A program made the translations under genes and the position numbers. From contig JAVJOU010000030.1 of assembly GCA_040216635.1 (NCBI GenBank), positions 1 through 64,000 of the forward strand: 64,000 bases of DNA. The letters are read 5' to 3'. Within the stretch, counting starts at the first letter, position 1; the number at the start of each line of letters is the position of its first letter. Of the stretch, positions 42,989 through 51,155 are shown piece by piece. The notes under the pieces were generated by a model that made no database searches, was not told where the DNA came from, and saw only the letters and a list, made by a program, of their open reading frames with translations. The stretch is from UBA1479 sp040216635 (GTDB lineage: Bacteria; Pseudomonadota; Alphaproteobacteria; Rhodospirillales; Casp-alpha2).

Positions 42989-43624
42989 ATGATGAACAAC
43001 TCAAACCGCGTTATCCGCAATTCCATTCGCTCCGCCGCCGTCCTCGTGTTTCTGGCCGGTGCGGCACCTGCATTGGCCGGCGCGGGCAAGGCAGGCCACG
43101 GTCACGGCGACGGGCAGAAGATGGGCCATATGAAGGACGGCATGAAGATGGACGGACACGGCGCGCCGGGCCATCACGGCGCCATGGCCGCCATCGGCGA
43201 AGCCGGAAAGGCTGCGGACGTGACCCGAACCATCACCGTCACCATGATCGACAATTTATATGACCCGGAGAACATCACGGTGAAGGCCGGAGAAACCATC
43301 CGCTTCAAGATCGTCAACAAGGGCGAATTCCTGCACGAATTCGGCCTGGGCACGGCCGCCATGCACAAGAAGCATCAGGCGGAAATGATGAAGATGTGGG
43401 AGCACGGCATGATCGAAGCCGACCGCATCAATCACGACAAGATGAAGATGGATCACGGCGACGGCCATGCCATGAAACACGACGACCCCAACAGCATTTT
43501 GCTGGAACCCGGAAAGTCGGGCGAAATCATCTGGAAGTTCACCAAGCCGACCAAACTGGAATTCGCCTGCAACATTCCGGGGCATTACGAGTCCGGGATG
43601 ATGGGCGAAATCCGCTTCAAGTAG
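42989..43624 (+). CDS. Periplasmic cupredoxin-domain protein
   Basis: About 211 residues. After a signal peptide (IRSAAVLVFLAGAAPALAG, about 11-29) comes a His/Met/Gly-rich segment, followed by a single cupredoxin domain (TRTITVTMIDNLYDPENITVKAGETIRFKIVNKGEFLHEFGLG). Type-1 copper ligands can be assigned: His in LHEFG, Cys in FACNIPGHYESGMMG, and the following His and Met. A His/Met-rich insertion (EMMKMWEHGM, MKMDHGDGHAMKHDD) sits between the strands. It probably buffers or hands copper to the multicopper oxidase encoded 24 bases downstream. Start at ATGATG 42989, after AAGGAA. Confidence 0.85.
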   Translation: MMNNSNRVIRNSIRSAAVLVFLAGAAPALAGAGKAGHGHGDGQKMGHMKDGMKMDGHGAPGHHGAMAAIGEAGKAADVTRTITVTMIDNLYDPENITVKAGETIRFKIVNKGEFLHEFGLGTAAMHKKHQAEMMKMWEHGMIEADRINHDKMKMDHGDGHAMKHDDPNSILLEPGKSGEIIWKFTKPTKLEFACNIPGHYESGMMGEIRFK

Positions 43625-43648
43625 CGGCAGAGGGAACAGGAGAAAACG

Positions 43649-45406
43649 ATGCAACCATCATTTAGATCCATCTTCGCGCTGGCGGCGTTTGCCGTCGGCG
43701 CCCTTGCCCTGGCGCCTGCCGCGATGGCCGGCACCTATAACCTGGAAATCGCCCGCGGTACCATCGACGTGACCCAGGACAACCGGGACGCCATGACCAT
43801 CAACGGCACCGTTCCGGGGCCGGTTCTGCGCTTCAAGGAAGGCGAGGAATTGACCATCAACGTCGCCAACCGCATGGACGTGGATACCTCCATCCATTGG
43901 CATGGCCTGATCCTGCCTTACAAACAGGACGGCGTGCCGGGAATCAGTTTCCCCGGCATCAAGGCGGGCGAAACGTTCACCTACCGCTTCCCGGCTCAAC
44001 AGGCGGGCACCTATTGGTATCACAGCCATTCGGGCTTGCAGGAACAGGCGGGGATTTACGGTGCGATCATCATTGAGCCGAAAAAACGTGAGCCTTTCCG
44101 CTTCGACAAGGAATATGTGGTCGTGCTGTCCGATTGGCATCAGACGGACAAGCCGGAAGCCATCATTACCAATCTGAAACGGATGTCGGATTACTACAAC
44201 TACCAGCAACGCACGCTGGGCACCTTCATCGACGACGCCAAAAAAATGGGCTTCGGTGCGGCCCTGTCCGACCGCATGGATTGGGGATCGATGCGCATGT
44301 TGCCGTCAGACATCGCCGATGTTTCCGGCTATGTCTTTCTGATGAATGGACAGAACCCGGAACAGAACTGGACCGGCCTGTTCAAACCGGGTGAGCGTAT
44401 TCGTCTGCGTTTCATCAACGCCGCCGCCATGACCTATTTCGATGTCCGCATCCCCGGCCTGAAGATGACGGTGGTGCAGGCCGACGGCAACAACGTGCGG
44501 CCCGTGCCGGTGGATGAATTCCGCATCGCCGTGGCGGAAACCTATGACGTCATCGTCCGCCCGACCGAGGACAAGGCCTATACGATCTTTGCCGAAAGCA
44601 TGGCCCGCACGGGGCATGCCCGCGGCACCCTGACCCCGGAAATGGGCCGGACGGCGGACGTCCCCGATGCCCGCCCGAAACAGTTCCTGACCATGGCCGA
44701 CATGGGCATGGCCCACGGCGACATGGCCGGTATGGATCATGGGTCGATGATGAAAGGCATGGACCATGGCGCCATGAAGATGCCGGGGGGTGATCACAAA
44801 ATGCCGGACGGCACCATGATGAAAGGCATGGATCACAGCCAGATGGGCCACGGCATGATGAAGGGCATGGACCACGGCAAAATGGGTCACGACGCCATGG
44901 CGTCGAAACCCAAGGACGACCCGTTCTATGCCCCCGGCAGCGGCCTCATGCCCAAGGCGGCCAACGGCGGGAAATTCCTGTCCTATGCCGATCTGAAGGC
45001 GTTCAGACCGCTTTATCCGGAACGCGAGAGCACACGGGTGATCGAGGTTCGTCTGACCGGCAACATGGAGCGCTACATCTGGTCCATCAACGACGTGAAG
45101 TATTCCGACGCCGAGCCCATAAAGCTCAAGTTCGGCGAGCGGGTGCGCTTCAAGTTCATCAACGAGACCATGATGACCCATCCCATGCATCTGCACGGCA
45201 TGTGGCAGATTTTAGACAACGGGTCCGGCAAGGACAATCCGGCCAAGCACACCATATCCATCGCGCCGGGCACCACGGTCGAGGCCGATATCGAGGCCGA
45301 TGCCGAGGGCCAATGGGCCTTTCATTGTCACCTGATGTACCACATGGCGTCGGGCATGTTCCGCAAGGTCGTGGTCGAACGCGAGACGGCGGAGATTGCC
45401 CGATGA
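43649..45406 (+). CDS. pcoA: Multicopper oxidase of the CopA/PcoA copper-resistance type
   Basis: This is a secreted copper oxidase of 585 residues that converts Cu(I) to less toxic Cu(II). It has a signal peptide (about 1-27). The copper ligands are in SIHWHGLILP, YWYHSHSGLQEQAG, HPMHLHGMW and the C-terminal WAFHCHLMYHMASGM (type-1 Cys plus trinuclear His). A long Met/His insert (MDHGSM, MKGMDHGAMKM, MGHGMMKGMDHGKMGHDAM, about residues 350-415) is typical of this type and binds extra copper. Its TGA overlaps the copB start (ATGA). AGGAGAAAAC precedes the ATG. Confidence 0.94.
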   Translation: MQPSFRSIFALAAFAVGALALAPAAMAGTYNLEIARGTIDVTQDNRDAMTINGTVPGPVLRFKEGEELTINVANRMDVDTSIHWHGLILPYKQDGVPGISFPGIKAGETFTYRFPAQQAGTYWYHSHSGLQEQAGIYGAIIIEPKKREPFRFDKEYVVVLSDWHQTDKPEAIITNLKRMSDYYNYQQRTLGTFIDDAKKMGFGAALSDRMDWGSMRMLPSDIADVSGYVFLMNGQNPEQNWTGLFKPGERIRLRFINAAAMTYFDVRIPGLKMTVVQADGNNVRPVPVDEFRIAVAETYDVIVRPTEDKAYTIFAESMARTGHARGTLTPEMGRTADVPDARPKQFLTMADMGMAHGDMAGMDHGSMMKGMDHGAMKMPGGDHKMPDGTMMKGMDHSQMGHGMMKGMDHGKMGHDAMASKPKDDPFYAPGSGLMPKAANGGKFLSYADLKAFRPLYPERESTRVIEVRLTGNMERYIWSINDVKYSDAEPIKLKFGERVRFKFINETMMTHPMHLHGMWQILDNGSGKDNPAKHTISIAPGTTVEADIEADAEGQWAFHCHLMYHMASGMFRKVVVERETAEIAR

Positions 45407-46125
45407 CCCATTCAAACAAGATCTTCGCCGCGGCGGTCTTTGCGGCGGCACATCTCATCCCGGTATCCGAGGCCCGGGCGGCGGATATGGACGACGCCAT
45501 CTATTGGCATGTCCAGGCCGAACAGCTTGAATACAGAACCGGCGAAAGCGACGACGTCGTCGCCTGGGACGTCAATGCCTGGATCGGCAACGACGATCAC
45601 CGGCTTGCCTTCAAATCGGAAGGAGAGAACCCCGTCGGCAAGCGCCTGGAAGCGGCGGAACTTCAATTCCTGTACCGCCGGCCGATCTCAACCTTCTTCG
45701 ACGGAAATATCGGTGTCAGGCACGACCTGCGCCCGAACCCGGACCGCACCTATGGTGTGGTCGGCATCCAAGGACTGGCAAAACAGTTCGTGGAAACGGG
45801 TGCCGATCTGTTCATCAGCGAAAAGGGTGACGTTTCCGCCCGGCTGGAAGCAGAGGTCGATTGGTTGTTGACCCAGCGGCTGGTCCTGCAGCCGTCGGCG
45901 GAGATCAATCTCGCCTTTTCCGAGGATGCCGCCATTGAAAGCGGTGCGGGAATCAACAACATCGAGCTGGGGGTGCGCCTGAAGTACGAATTCCGGCGCG
46001 AATTCGCCCCCTATGTCGGCGTGCATTACGAACGCAAGGTCGGCGCCACCGCCAATTTCGCCCGTGACGAAGGTGAGGATACGGATGCCGTCCGTTTCGT
46101 TGCCGGCGTCAGTTTCTGGTTTTAG
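45403..46125 (+). CDS. copB: Outer-membrane copper resistance protein CopB
   Basis: CopB/PcoB is a predicted outer-membrane beta-barrel that partners the multicopper oxidase. It has 240 residues, with a signal peptide (FAAAVFAAAHLIPVSEARA, about 8-26), then MDDAIYWHVQAEQLEYRTGESDDVVAWDVNAWIG and the late YVGVHYERKVG and terminal phenylalanine (VSFWF), as for outer-membrane barrels. It lacks the Met/His-rich N-terminal segment of longer CopB proteins. The start is the ATG overlapping the pcoA stop. The open frame to 45202 is an overlap artefact. Confidence 0.9.
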   Translation: MTHSNKIFAAAVFAAAHLIPVSEARAADMDDAIYWHVQAEQLEYRTGESDDVVAWDVNAWIGNDDHRLAFKSEGENPVGKRLEAAELQFLYRRPISTFFDGNIGVRHDLRPNPDRTYGVVGIQGLAKQFVETGADLFISEKGDVSARLEAEVDWLLTQRLVLQPSAEINLAFSEDAAIESGAGINNIELGVRLKYEFRREFAPYVGVHYERKVGATANFARDEGEDTDAVRFVAGVSFWF

Positions 46126-46139
46126 GAAAGGACCACATC

Positions 46140-46613
46140 ATGTTCCGTAACATCCGTATCCGGCGCGCCCTGTCCGCGTTTGCCCTGGCCTTGGCCGCCA
46201 TGGCTTATCTTTCCCCCGGCGTTCATGCCGCCGAAGTGACTGTGTACAAGTCGCCCTGGTGCGGGTGTTGCGGTGCATGGGTCGAACACATGCAGGCCCA
46301 TGGACACGAGATGAAGGTCGTCGAAATGGAAGACCTGTCCGCCATCAAGAAAATGACCGGCGTGGCCGAGGGCCTGCAGTCCTGTCATACGGCGGTCGTG
46401 GGCGGCTATGTCATCGAAGGACACGTGCCGGCGGACGACGTTGCCCGTTTGTTGGCCGAACGGCCCAAAGCACGAGGCCTATCCGTGCCCGGCATGCCGG
46501 TCGGATCGCCGGGCATGGAGGGCCCGAACCCCGAAACTTACGATGTGCTGCTTTTCCAGTCCGACGGCTCGACGCAGGTCTATGCCCGGCACCAGGGGAA
46601 GCAATCCCGGTAA
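46140..46613 (+). CDS. DUF411 metal-binding protein (CopG-like)
   Basis: This is a periplasmic DUF411 protein of 157 residues with a signal peptide (FALALAAMAYLSPGVHAA, about 15-32) and the family's YKSPWCGCCGAWVEHMQAHGHEM (about 38-60), containing three Cys and a His. The second signature is SCHTAVVGGYVIEGHVPADDVARLL. Members are found in copper/silver operons and are thought to bind metal. It is the last gene of the operon, 14 bases after copB. AGGAAAGGA precedes the ATG. Confidence 0.88.
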   Translation: MFRNIRIRRALSAFALALAAMAYLSPGVHAAEVTVYKSPWCGCCGAWVEHMQAHGHEMKVVEMEDLSAIKKMTGVAEGLQSCHTAVVGGYVIEGHVPADDVARLLAERPKARGLSVPGMPVGSPGMEGPNPETYDVLLFQSDGSTQVYARHQGKQSR

Positions 46614-46618
46614 GCGGT

Positions 46619-47179
46619 TTAGGGATCCAGTTCCGTGTCCCAATAAAGGAAATCACGCCAGCTTTCGTGCAGGTAGTTGGGCGGAAAGGCGCGGCCGTTT
46701 TCCTGCAGCAGGAAGTTGGACGGCTGTTCCGGTTCGCGCAAGGGCACCATGCCGCATTGCCGGGGCAGGCGGTGGCCTTTTTGCAGATTGCAGGGTCCGC
46801 AGGCCGTGACCACGTTGCCCCAGGACGTCCGTCCGCCGCGCGAGCGCGGGATCACATGATCGAATGTCAGATGTTCGGCGGGAAAATGATCGCCGCAATA
46901 CTGGCAATGAAAAGCATCACGCAGGAACACGTTGAACCGGGTGAACGCCGGGCGGCGCCCCATGGAAACATATTCCTTCAGCGCGATGACGCTGGGCAGG
47001 CGGAAATCCAGGCTGGGGGAATGGACGACCCGGTCGTATTCGGACACTACATTGACCCGCTCGAGGAACACCGCCTTAAGCGTATCCTGCCAGGACCAAA
47101 GGGAAAGAGGGAAGTAGCTCAACGGCCGGAAATCGGCGTTAAGAACGAGTGCGGGACAGCTTTCGGCTGAAGCGCTCAC
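46619..47179 (-). CDS. HNH endonuclease family protein
   Basis: This is an HNH-type protein of 186 residues. The zinc pairs CQYCG and CGPCN and the catalytic block HLTFDHVIPRSRGGRTSWGNVVTACGPCN (about 108-136) are intact. The conserved N-terminal region with LNADFRPLSYFPLSLWSWQDTLKAVFLERV marks a chromosomal, widely conserved alphaproteobacterial group. It has no mobile-element neighbours. Its biological role is not known; a DNA repair or restriction role is possible. It faces the copper operon convergently with only 5 bases between stops. Confidence 0.88.
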   Translation of the reverse strand: MSASAESCPALVLNADFRPLSYFPLSLWSWQDTLKAVFLERVNVVSEYDRVVHSPSLDFRLPSVIALKEYVSMGRRPAFTRFNVFLRDAFHCQYCGDHFPAEHLTFDHVIPRSRGGRTSWGNVVTACGPCNLQKGHRLPRQCGMVPLREPEQPSNFLLQENGRAFPPNYLHESWRDFLYWDTELDP

Positions 47180-47321
47180 TGGGTCAAACCCTCATATCTC
47201 CATCCTAATGACGCGGAGAATACTACATATTGCGTTAGGTCGCCAAATGTTACGGGAATGAAGTTTTTTTGACAGGCCCGGGACAACGCCGGGGCGGAAT
47301 CAGCCGTATCCGGGCCGGGTG

Positions 47322-48509
47322 TTATTTGTAAAGGTCCGAAACCACGCGGATGGTTCGAATTCTTTCCGGCGCACTGGGCTTGTTGGCGGCTTTAAGGGCT
47401 TTCAGATACTGCATGCCCAACACGACCCGCCCCCAGGCCGTGTACTTACCGTCAAGCGTGCGCGCCGTCGGCCCCAAGGCGATGAAAAATCGGCTGTCAG
47501 CGCTGTTCGGATCGTTTTGCAGGCGCGACATGCCGACGGTCCCTTCGGTAAAGGGTGTGGCCGAAAATTCAGCCGCTAGGGTTGTGCCCGAACCGCCGCC
47601 ACCCGCCCCACCCGAGGTATAGGACGGATCGCCCGTTTCCGCGACATAGTCCTGGCGCACGTAATGGAACGCCAAGCCATCATAGAATTGCTGGCGCACC
47701 AGTTGCTTGATCCGGCGCACATGAAGCGGGGCGACACCCGGCATCAGTTCCACATAAACTTTGCCCTGGGGCAGGTCGATGACCAGAAGATTTTCCATGT
47801 CCCGGCCGACCAGGAACGACGGCAGGGCCACAACCTGCGCCATCGCCGCACCGGCCTGCTGGGTTTGAAACACGGGCGCGCTGCCGCTGCCCTGCAGCAT
47901 CGCCAGGATGAATTGCATGGCGCTTTGCATCTGTGCCGACTGTGTCTGCAGGAATACGGCCTGCTGCGTCGAGACCTGATAAATCTGGCCCGTCCCAACA
48001 TCGACCACACCGAACCGGGACTGAACCTGGATCAGGCCTTCTATCACCGCGACCTCGGTCCGGTCCCGATCGACCAGAACGTCGAACTGCGTGCCGCGAA
48101 TGCCGATCGTCGCCGTCGGCGTCTTGATCAGGAAATCCATGGGCACGCCGGACGAGGCGAAACGGATCGCGCCGGACACCATACGGAATGCGCCCGTAAC
48201 CTTGTTCTCATCCCGGCCATAGACCAGTTCGTCCAGCAGCAGTTCGGAATTTTCCCCGATCATCACCGTCGACTGGTCGGTCAGCCGAATGTCAATCGCG
48301 CTTTTGTTGCGGGTAACGACGGTTTCCGCGGCAACCAAATCATCGCCGGGTTGCACGGACTGACCGAAGGATTGTGTGGTGACGTCATTCACGACCCGCT
48401 TGGCCACCCCAATGTTACCGGCGGACAATGCCGTTCCAGGCAGCACCCAGCACAGCACTGTCAAAGCGCACAAAGCAGCCAATATCCTGGGAAAACAGAT
48501 CAGGTTCAT
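47322..48509 (-). CDS. FecR-domain protein fused to a cyclophilin-type PPIase
   Basis: This is a secreted 395-residue fusion. A signal peptide (ILAALCALTVLCWVLPGTALSA, about 9-30) is followed by a FecR domain (about 50-175, with ATIGIRGTQFDVLVDRDRTEVAVIEG), a Gln-rich linker and a cyclophilin-like domain (about 235-390, with LPQGKVYVELMPGVAPLHVRRIKQL and SRFFIALG). In cyclophilins the active site reads FHR and Q-x-G-D. Here it is FHYV and AETGD, so the catalytic Arg is replaced by Tyr and the Gln by Glu. It may have lost prolyl isomerase activity. No sigma/anti-sigma gene is next to it. Confidence 0.82.
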   Translation of the reverse strand: MNLICFPRILAALCALTVLCWVLPGTALSAGNIGVAKRVVNDVTTQSFGQSVQPGDDLVAAETVVTRNKSAIDIRLTDQSTVMIGENSELLLDELVYGRDENKVTGAFRMVSGAIRFASSGVPMDFLIKTPTATIGIRGTQFDVLVDRDRTEVAVIEGLIQVQSRFGVVDVGTGQIYQVSTQQAVFLQTQSAQMQSAMQFILAMLQGSGSAPVFQTQQAGAAMAQVVALPSFLVGRDMENLLVIDLPQGKVYVELMPGVAPLHVRRIKQLVRQQFYDGLAFHYVRQDYVAETGDPSYTSGGAGGGGSGTTLAAEFSATPFTEGTVGMSRLQNDPNSADSRFFIALGPTARTLDGKYTAWGRVVLGMQYLKALKAANKPSAPERIRTIRVVSDLYK

Positions 48510-48567
48510 GATGCGGTCTTTTGGCCTCGTCTGTTGCGGGGCGGCGGATCGCAGGGCGGACGGCTGC

Positions 48568-49308
48568 TTACGGCTTCAAGCCGGCCACATCCAACACATC
48601 GACATCGAACATTTCCGCCAGGAATTCCATGCCCAGTTGAATGCACATGTCGTCCAGCCCATGCCCCAGATTGGGGCACAGATACGCCGCCACGGGCACA
48701 CCCGCCGATTTCAATGTATCTTCGGCATGGTGCATCAGATCCGGCGGCACGATGGGATCCATATTGCCGTGCATCAGCAGGACCGGCGGCTTGGATTTAA
48801 TCTCGCTGGCCAGCAAATCGCTGCCCGCCAGTGAACCCGAATAGCCGATGATGCCGGCCAGTTGTTTGACCCGGCGGGGCCCTACATGCAGGGCCATCAT
48901 CGTGCCTTGCGAGAACCCGACGATCGCCATCTTGCTTTCGTCCAGGCCGTATTCGGCCAACAGATGATCGATCAGCGCATTCAGAACAGGGGCCGCCATT
49001 TTGACGCCCTCCAGCTTCTGTTCCATGGCCGGGTCGGTAATGGAAAACCACTGAAAGCCCATGGGACCGCCGTCAAACCGGAACGGTGCGTTGGGGGCGA
49101 TGAACACGGCCTTGGGTAGAACCTTGCCGAAATAGGTCGCCAGGTTGATCAGATCATCCCCATCCGCCCCGACACCGTGCAGCAACAACACGATCTGTTC
49201 CGGTTTGGAACCATCGGCCGGCAAAACCAGCGGTCCCGTCAGGTGGGGGATTTCCTCTTCGTTCGGAAGATCGGGCCCGAGGTCGCCGGGCTTCTTCGAT
49301 TTGCTCAT
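48568..49308 (-). CDS. Alpha/beta-hydrolase of the phospholipase/carboxylesterase family
   Basis: This is a cytosolic hydrolase of 246 residues of the EstB/YpfH group. The nucleophile is in VGFSQGTMMALHV, the Asp in MHGNMDPIVPPDLM and the His in CPNLGHGLDDMC. The oxyanion region LLHGVGADGDDLINLA is typical. The N-terminal 25 residues are charged and extra. Carboxylesterases of this family act on short acyl esters or lysophospholipids. A thioesterase-like function is possible. Confidence 0.87.
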   Translation of the reverse strand: MSKSKKPGDLGPDLPNEEEIPHLTGPLVLPADGSKPEQIVLLLHGVGADGDDLINLATYFGKVLPKAVFIAPNAPFRFDGGPMGFQWFSITDPAMEQKLEGVKMAAPVLNALIDHLLAEYGLDESKMAIVGFSQGTMMALHVGPRRVKQLAGIIGYSGSLAGSDLLASEIKSKPPVLLMHGNMDPIVPPDLMHHAEDTLKSAGVPVAAYLCPNLGHGLDDMCIQLGMEFLAEMFDVDVLDVAGLKP

Positions 49309-49433
49309 CTTTGCAGGCTCGTCTTATCCATTAGTGTACCGGTATTATGGCTGGAACCGGCCCTTGTTGTTACCGCAGAATGGTTAACGAATGGTGCCGA
49401 TTCTTAAATCTGATAAGGGCTGATCGACCTTCC

Positions 49434-50321
49434 ATGGCGCCCCCTGCCACCTACCGACGGACCGTGACCCGTTTCGCCCCCAGCCCGACGGGGCGTCTGC
49501 ACCTAGGGCATGCCTATTCGGCTTGGTTTTCCTGGGCTCAGGCACAGCGGGACGGGGGCCGTTTCCTGTTGCGCATCGAAGACATCGACCAGGGACGATG
49601 CCGGCCCGAATTCGAGGACGGCATTCTGGAAGATCTGGCCTGGCTGGGTCTTTCCTGGGAAACCCCGGTGCGCCGACAATCCGACCATATGAATGATTAT
49701 GCTGCCGCCCTTGAACAATTTGCCGGGCGGAACCTGATCTATCCCTGTTTCTGCACACGGGCAGATATCCAGCGCGAAATCGATGCCGCCGGCCATGCGC
49801 CGCACCTGGCCCCCAGTGGCCCGGACGGCCCGCTTTACCCTGGAACCTGCCGCGGACTTGAACAAGCGGAAGCTCAGGACCGAATTGCCCGGGGCGACGC
49901 CCATGCCCTGCGCCTGAAGACGGATGCCGCATCGCAACAGGCGGGCAGTCTTACCTGGCACGACCTGGATCGGGGGGAACAAGCCGCAACCCCGCATATT
50001 TTCGGCGACGTCGTGCTGGCCCGCAAAGACACCCCCACCAGCTATCACCTTTCCGTCACCCTGGACGACCACATCCAGGGCGTGACCCGTGTGACCCGGG
50101 GCAAGGACTTGTTCGACGCCACCCATATCCACCGCCTGCTGCAGGCCCTGTTGGGCTTGGAGACCCCGGTCTATCGTCATCACGGCCTGATAACCGGACC
50201 CGACGGCAAGCGGTTCGCCAAGCGCGATAAGTCGGAAACCATCGAAAGCCTGCGCCGGTCTGGCCTTGGCCCTGCGGATGTCTGGACCCGCGCAGGCATA
50301 GAGCCGAAGGACATCCCATGA
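49434..50321 (+). CDS. gluQRS: Glutamyl-Q tRNA(Asp) synthetase
   Basis: GluQ-RS activates glutamate and attaches it to the queuosine at position 34 of tRNA(Asp). The protein has 295 residues, the catalytic core of GluRS without the anticodon domain. HIGH-type motif: PSPTGRLHLGHAYSAWFSW. Zinc ligands: CFC and YPGTCRG. KMSKS-like: KRFAKRDKSETI. The ATG at 49434 gives a normal N-terminus (the frame runs to 49347 without homology). Its stop overlaps the ATG of the nuclease gene (ATGA). Confidence 0.93.
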   Translation: MAPPATYRRTVTRFAPSPTGRLHLGHAYSAWFSWAQAQRDGGRFLLRIEDIDQGRCRPEFEDGILEDLAWLGLSWETPVRRQSDHMNDYAAALEQFAGRNLIYPCFCTRADIQREIDAAGHAPHLAPSGPDGPLYPGTCRGLEQAEAQDRIARGDAHALRLKTDAASQQAGSLTWHDLDRGEQAATPHIFGDVVLARKDTPTSYHLSVTLDDHIQGVTRVTRGKDLFDATHIHRLLQALLGLETPVYRHHGLITGPDGKRFAKRDKSETIESLRRSGLGPADVWTRAGIEPKDIP

Positions 50322-51130
50322 GACTGTTGTCATTGCCCGCCGGATTGATGTGTTTCCTTTTCTGGGCCGTATTGATCAGCGCACCGGCGGCGGCGCTTGA
50401 TGGTCTGACCGCCGGTGAGCAGGCCGTAGTCGCATCGGTGGTCGACGGCGATACCGTGGTGCTGGACCGGGAAATCGCCGGTGCGATACAGGTCCGCCTG
50501 ACGGGCATCCAGGCGCCCAAACTGCCCCTGGGCCGCAAGGGGTTCCAGCAATGGCCGCTCGCCCAGGAAGCCAAGGCGGCATTGGAATCCATATCCCTCG
50601 GCAAGTCCGTCCGGCTGTATTACGGCGGGGCACGCATGGACCGGCACGGCCGGCTGCTTGCCCATTTGGTCACTGCCGATGGAATCTGGACCCAGGGTGA
50701 AATGCTGCGTCAAGGCATGGCGCGGGTTTATACCTTTCCCGACAACCGGGAACGGGCGACCGAGATGTATCAGGCGGAACAAGCCGCCCGCACCAACCGG
50801 CGCGGTATATGGGCGCATCCTTTTTACGCCGTTCGCCCGGGCGACGCCGGTCGGCTTGCCGCCGACATCGGCACTTTTCAAATCATCGAAGGGCGCATCG
50901 AAGACGCCACCGACGTACGCGGCGTGATCTACTTGAATTTCGGTGTGAACTGGCGCGATGATTTCACCGTAAGAATCGACCGAAAGGTCGCCCGCCAGCT
51001 CAAGGCCGCGGGCCTGGAGCCGGACATATTCAAGCGACAGCACGTTCGCGTGCGTGGTTGGTTGAAGTCCTGGAACGGCCCGATGATCGAAGCCAGCCAT
51101 CCGGAACAGATAGAGGTTCTGGAAAAGTAG
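50318..51130 (+). CDS. Thermonuclease (SNase)-family protein
   Basis: This is a secreted 270-residue protein with a signal peptide (LPAGLMCFLFWAVLISAPAAAL, about 5-26). The SNase fold starts at VVASVVDGDTVVLDREIAGAIQVRLTGIQAP (about 37-67) and continues with the catalytic Arg in YGGARMDRHGRLLAHL and GMARVYTFPDNRERATEM. An extra C-terminal part (about 180-270) follows, with DVRGVIYLNFGVNWRDDFTV. It could cut nucleic acid in the periplasm or be a tethered structural form. It is coupled to gluQRS. Confidence 0.87.
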   Translation: MRLLSLPAGLMCFLFWAVLISAPAAALDGLTAGEQAVVASVVDGDTVVLDREIAGAIQVRLTGIQAPKLPLGRKGFQQWPLAQEAKAALESISLGKSVRLYYGGARMDRHGRLLAHLVTADGIWTQGEMLRQGMARVYTFPDNRERATEMYQAEQAARTNRRGIWAHPFYAVRPGDAGRLAADIGTFQIIEGRIEDATDVRGVIYLNFGVNWRDDFTVRIDRKVARQLKAAGLEPDIFKRQHVRVRGWLKSWNGPMIEASHPEQIEVLEK

Positions 51131-51155
51131 GTTCGTTCCTCCTTATATTCATCCC

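Noticed and set aside
45202..45402. N-terminal extension of CopB
   Set aside because: It overlaps the multicopper oxidase in another frame. The ATG at 45403 is followed by a clear signal peptide.
17988..46613. The phosphonate and copper regions as a genomic island
   Set aside because: No integrase, transposase, tRNA att site or clear change in base composition was seen. Only one decayed GIY-YIG gene and a repeat pair hint at mobility.
49347..49433. N-terminal extension of GluQ-RS
   Set aside because: It has no similarity to the family; the conserved start lies after the ATG at 49434.
49420..49440. GACCTTCC before gluQRS as a third CueR site
   Set aside because: There is no inverted partner arm and no 19-base-spaced promoter. 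The match is only eight bases.
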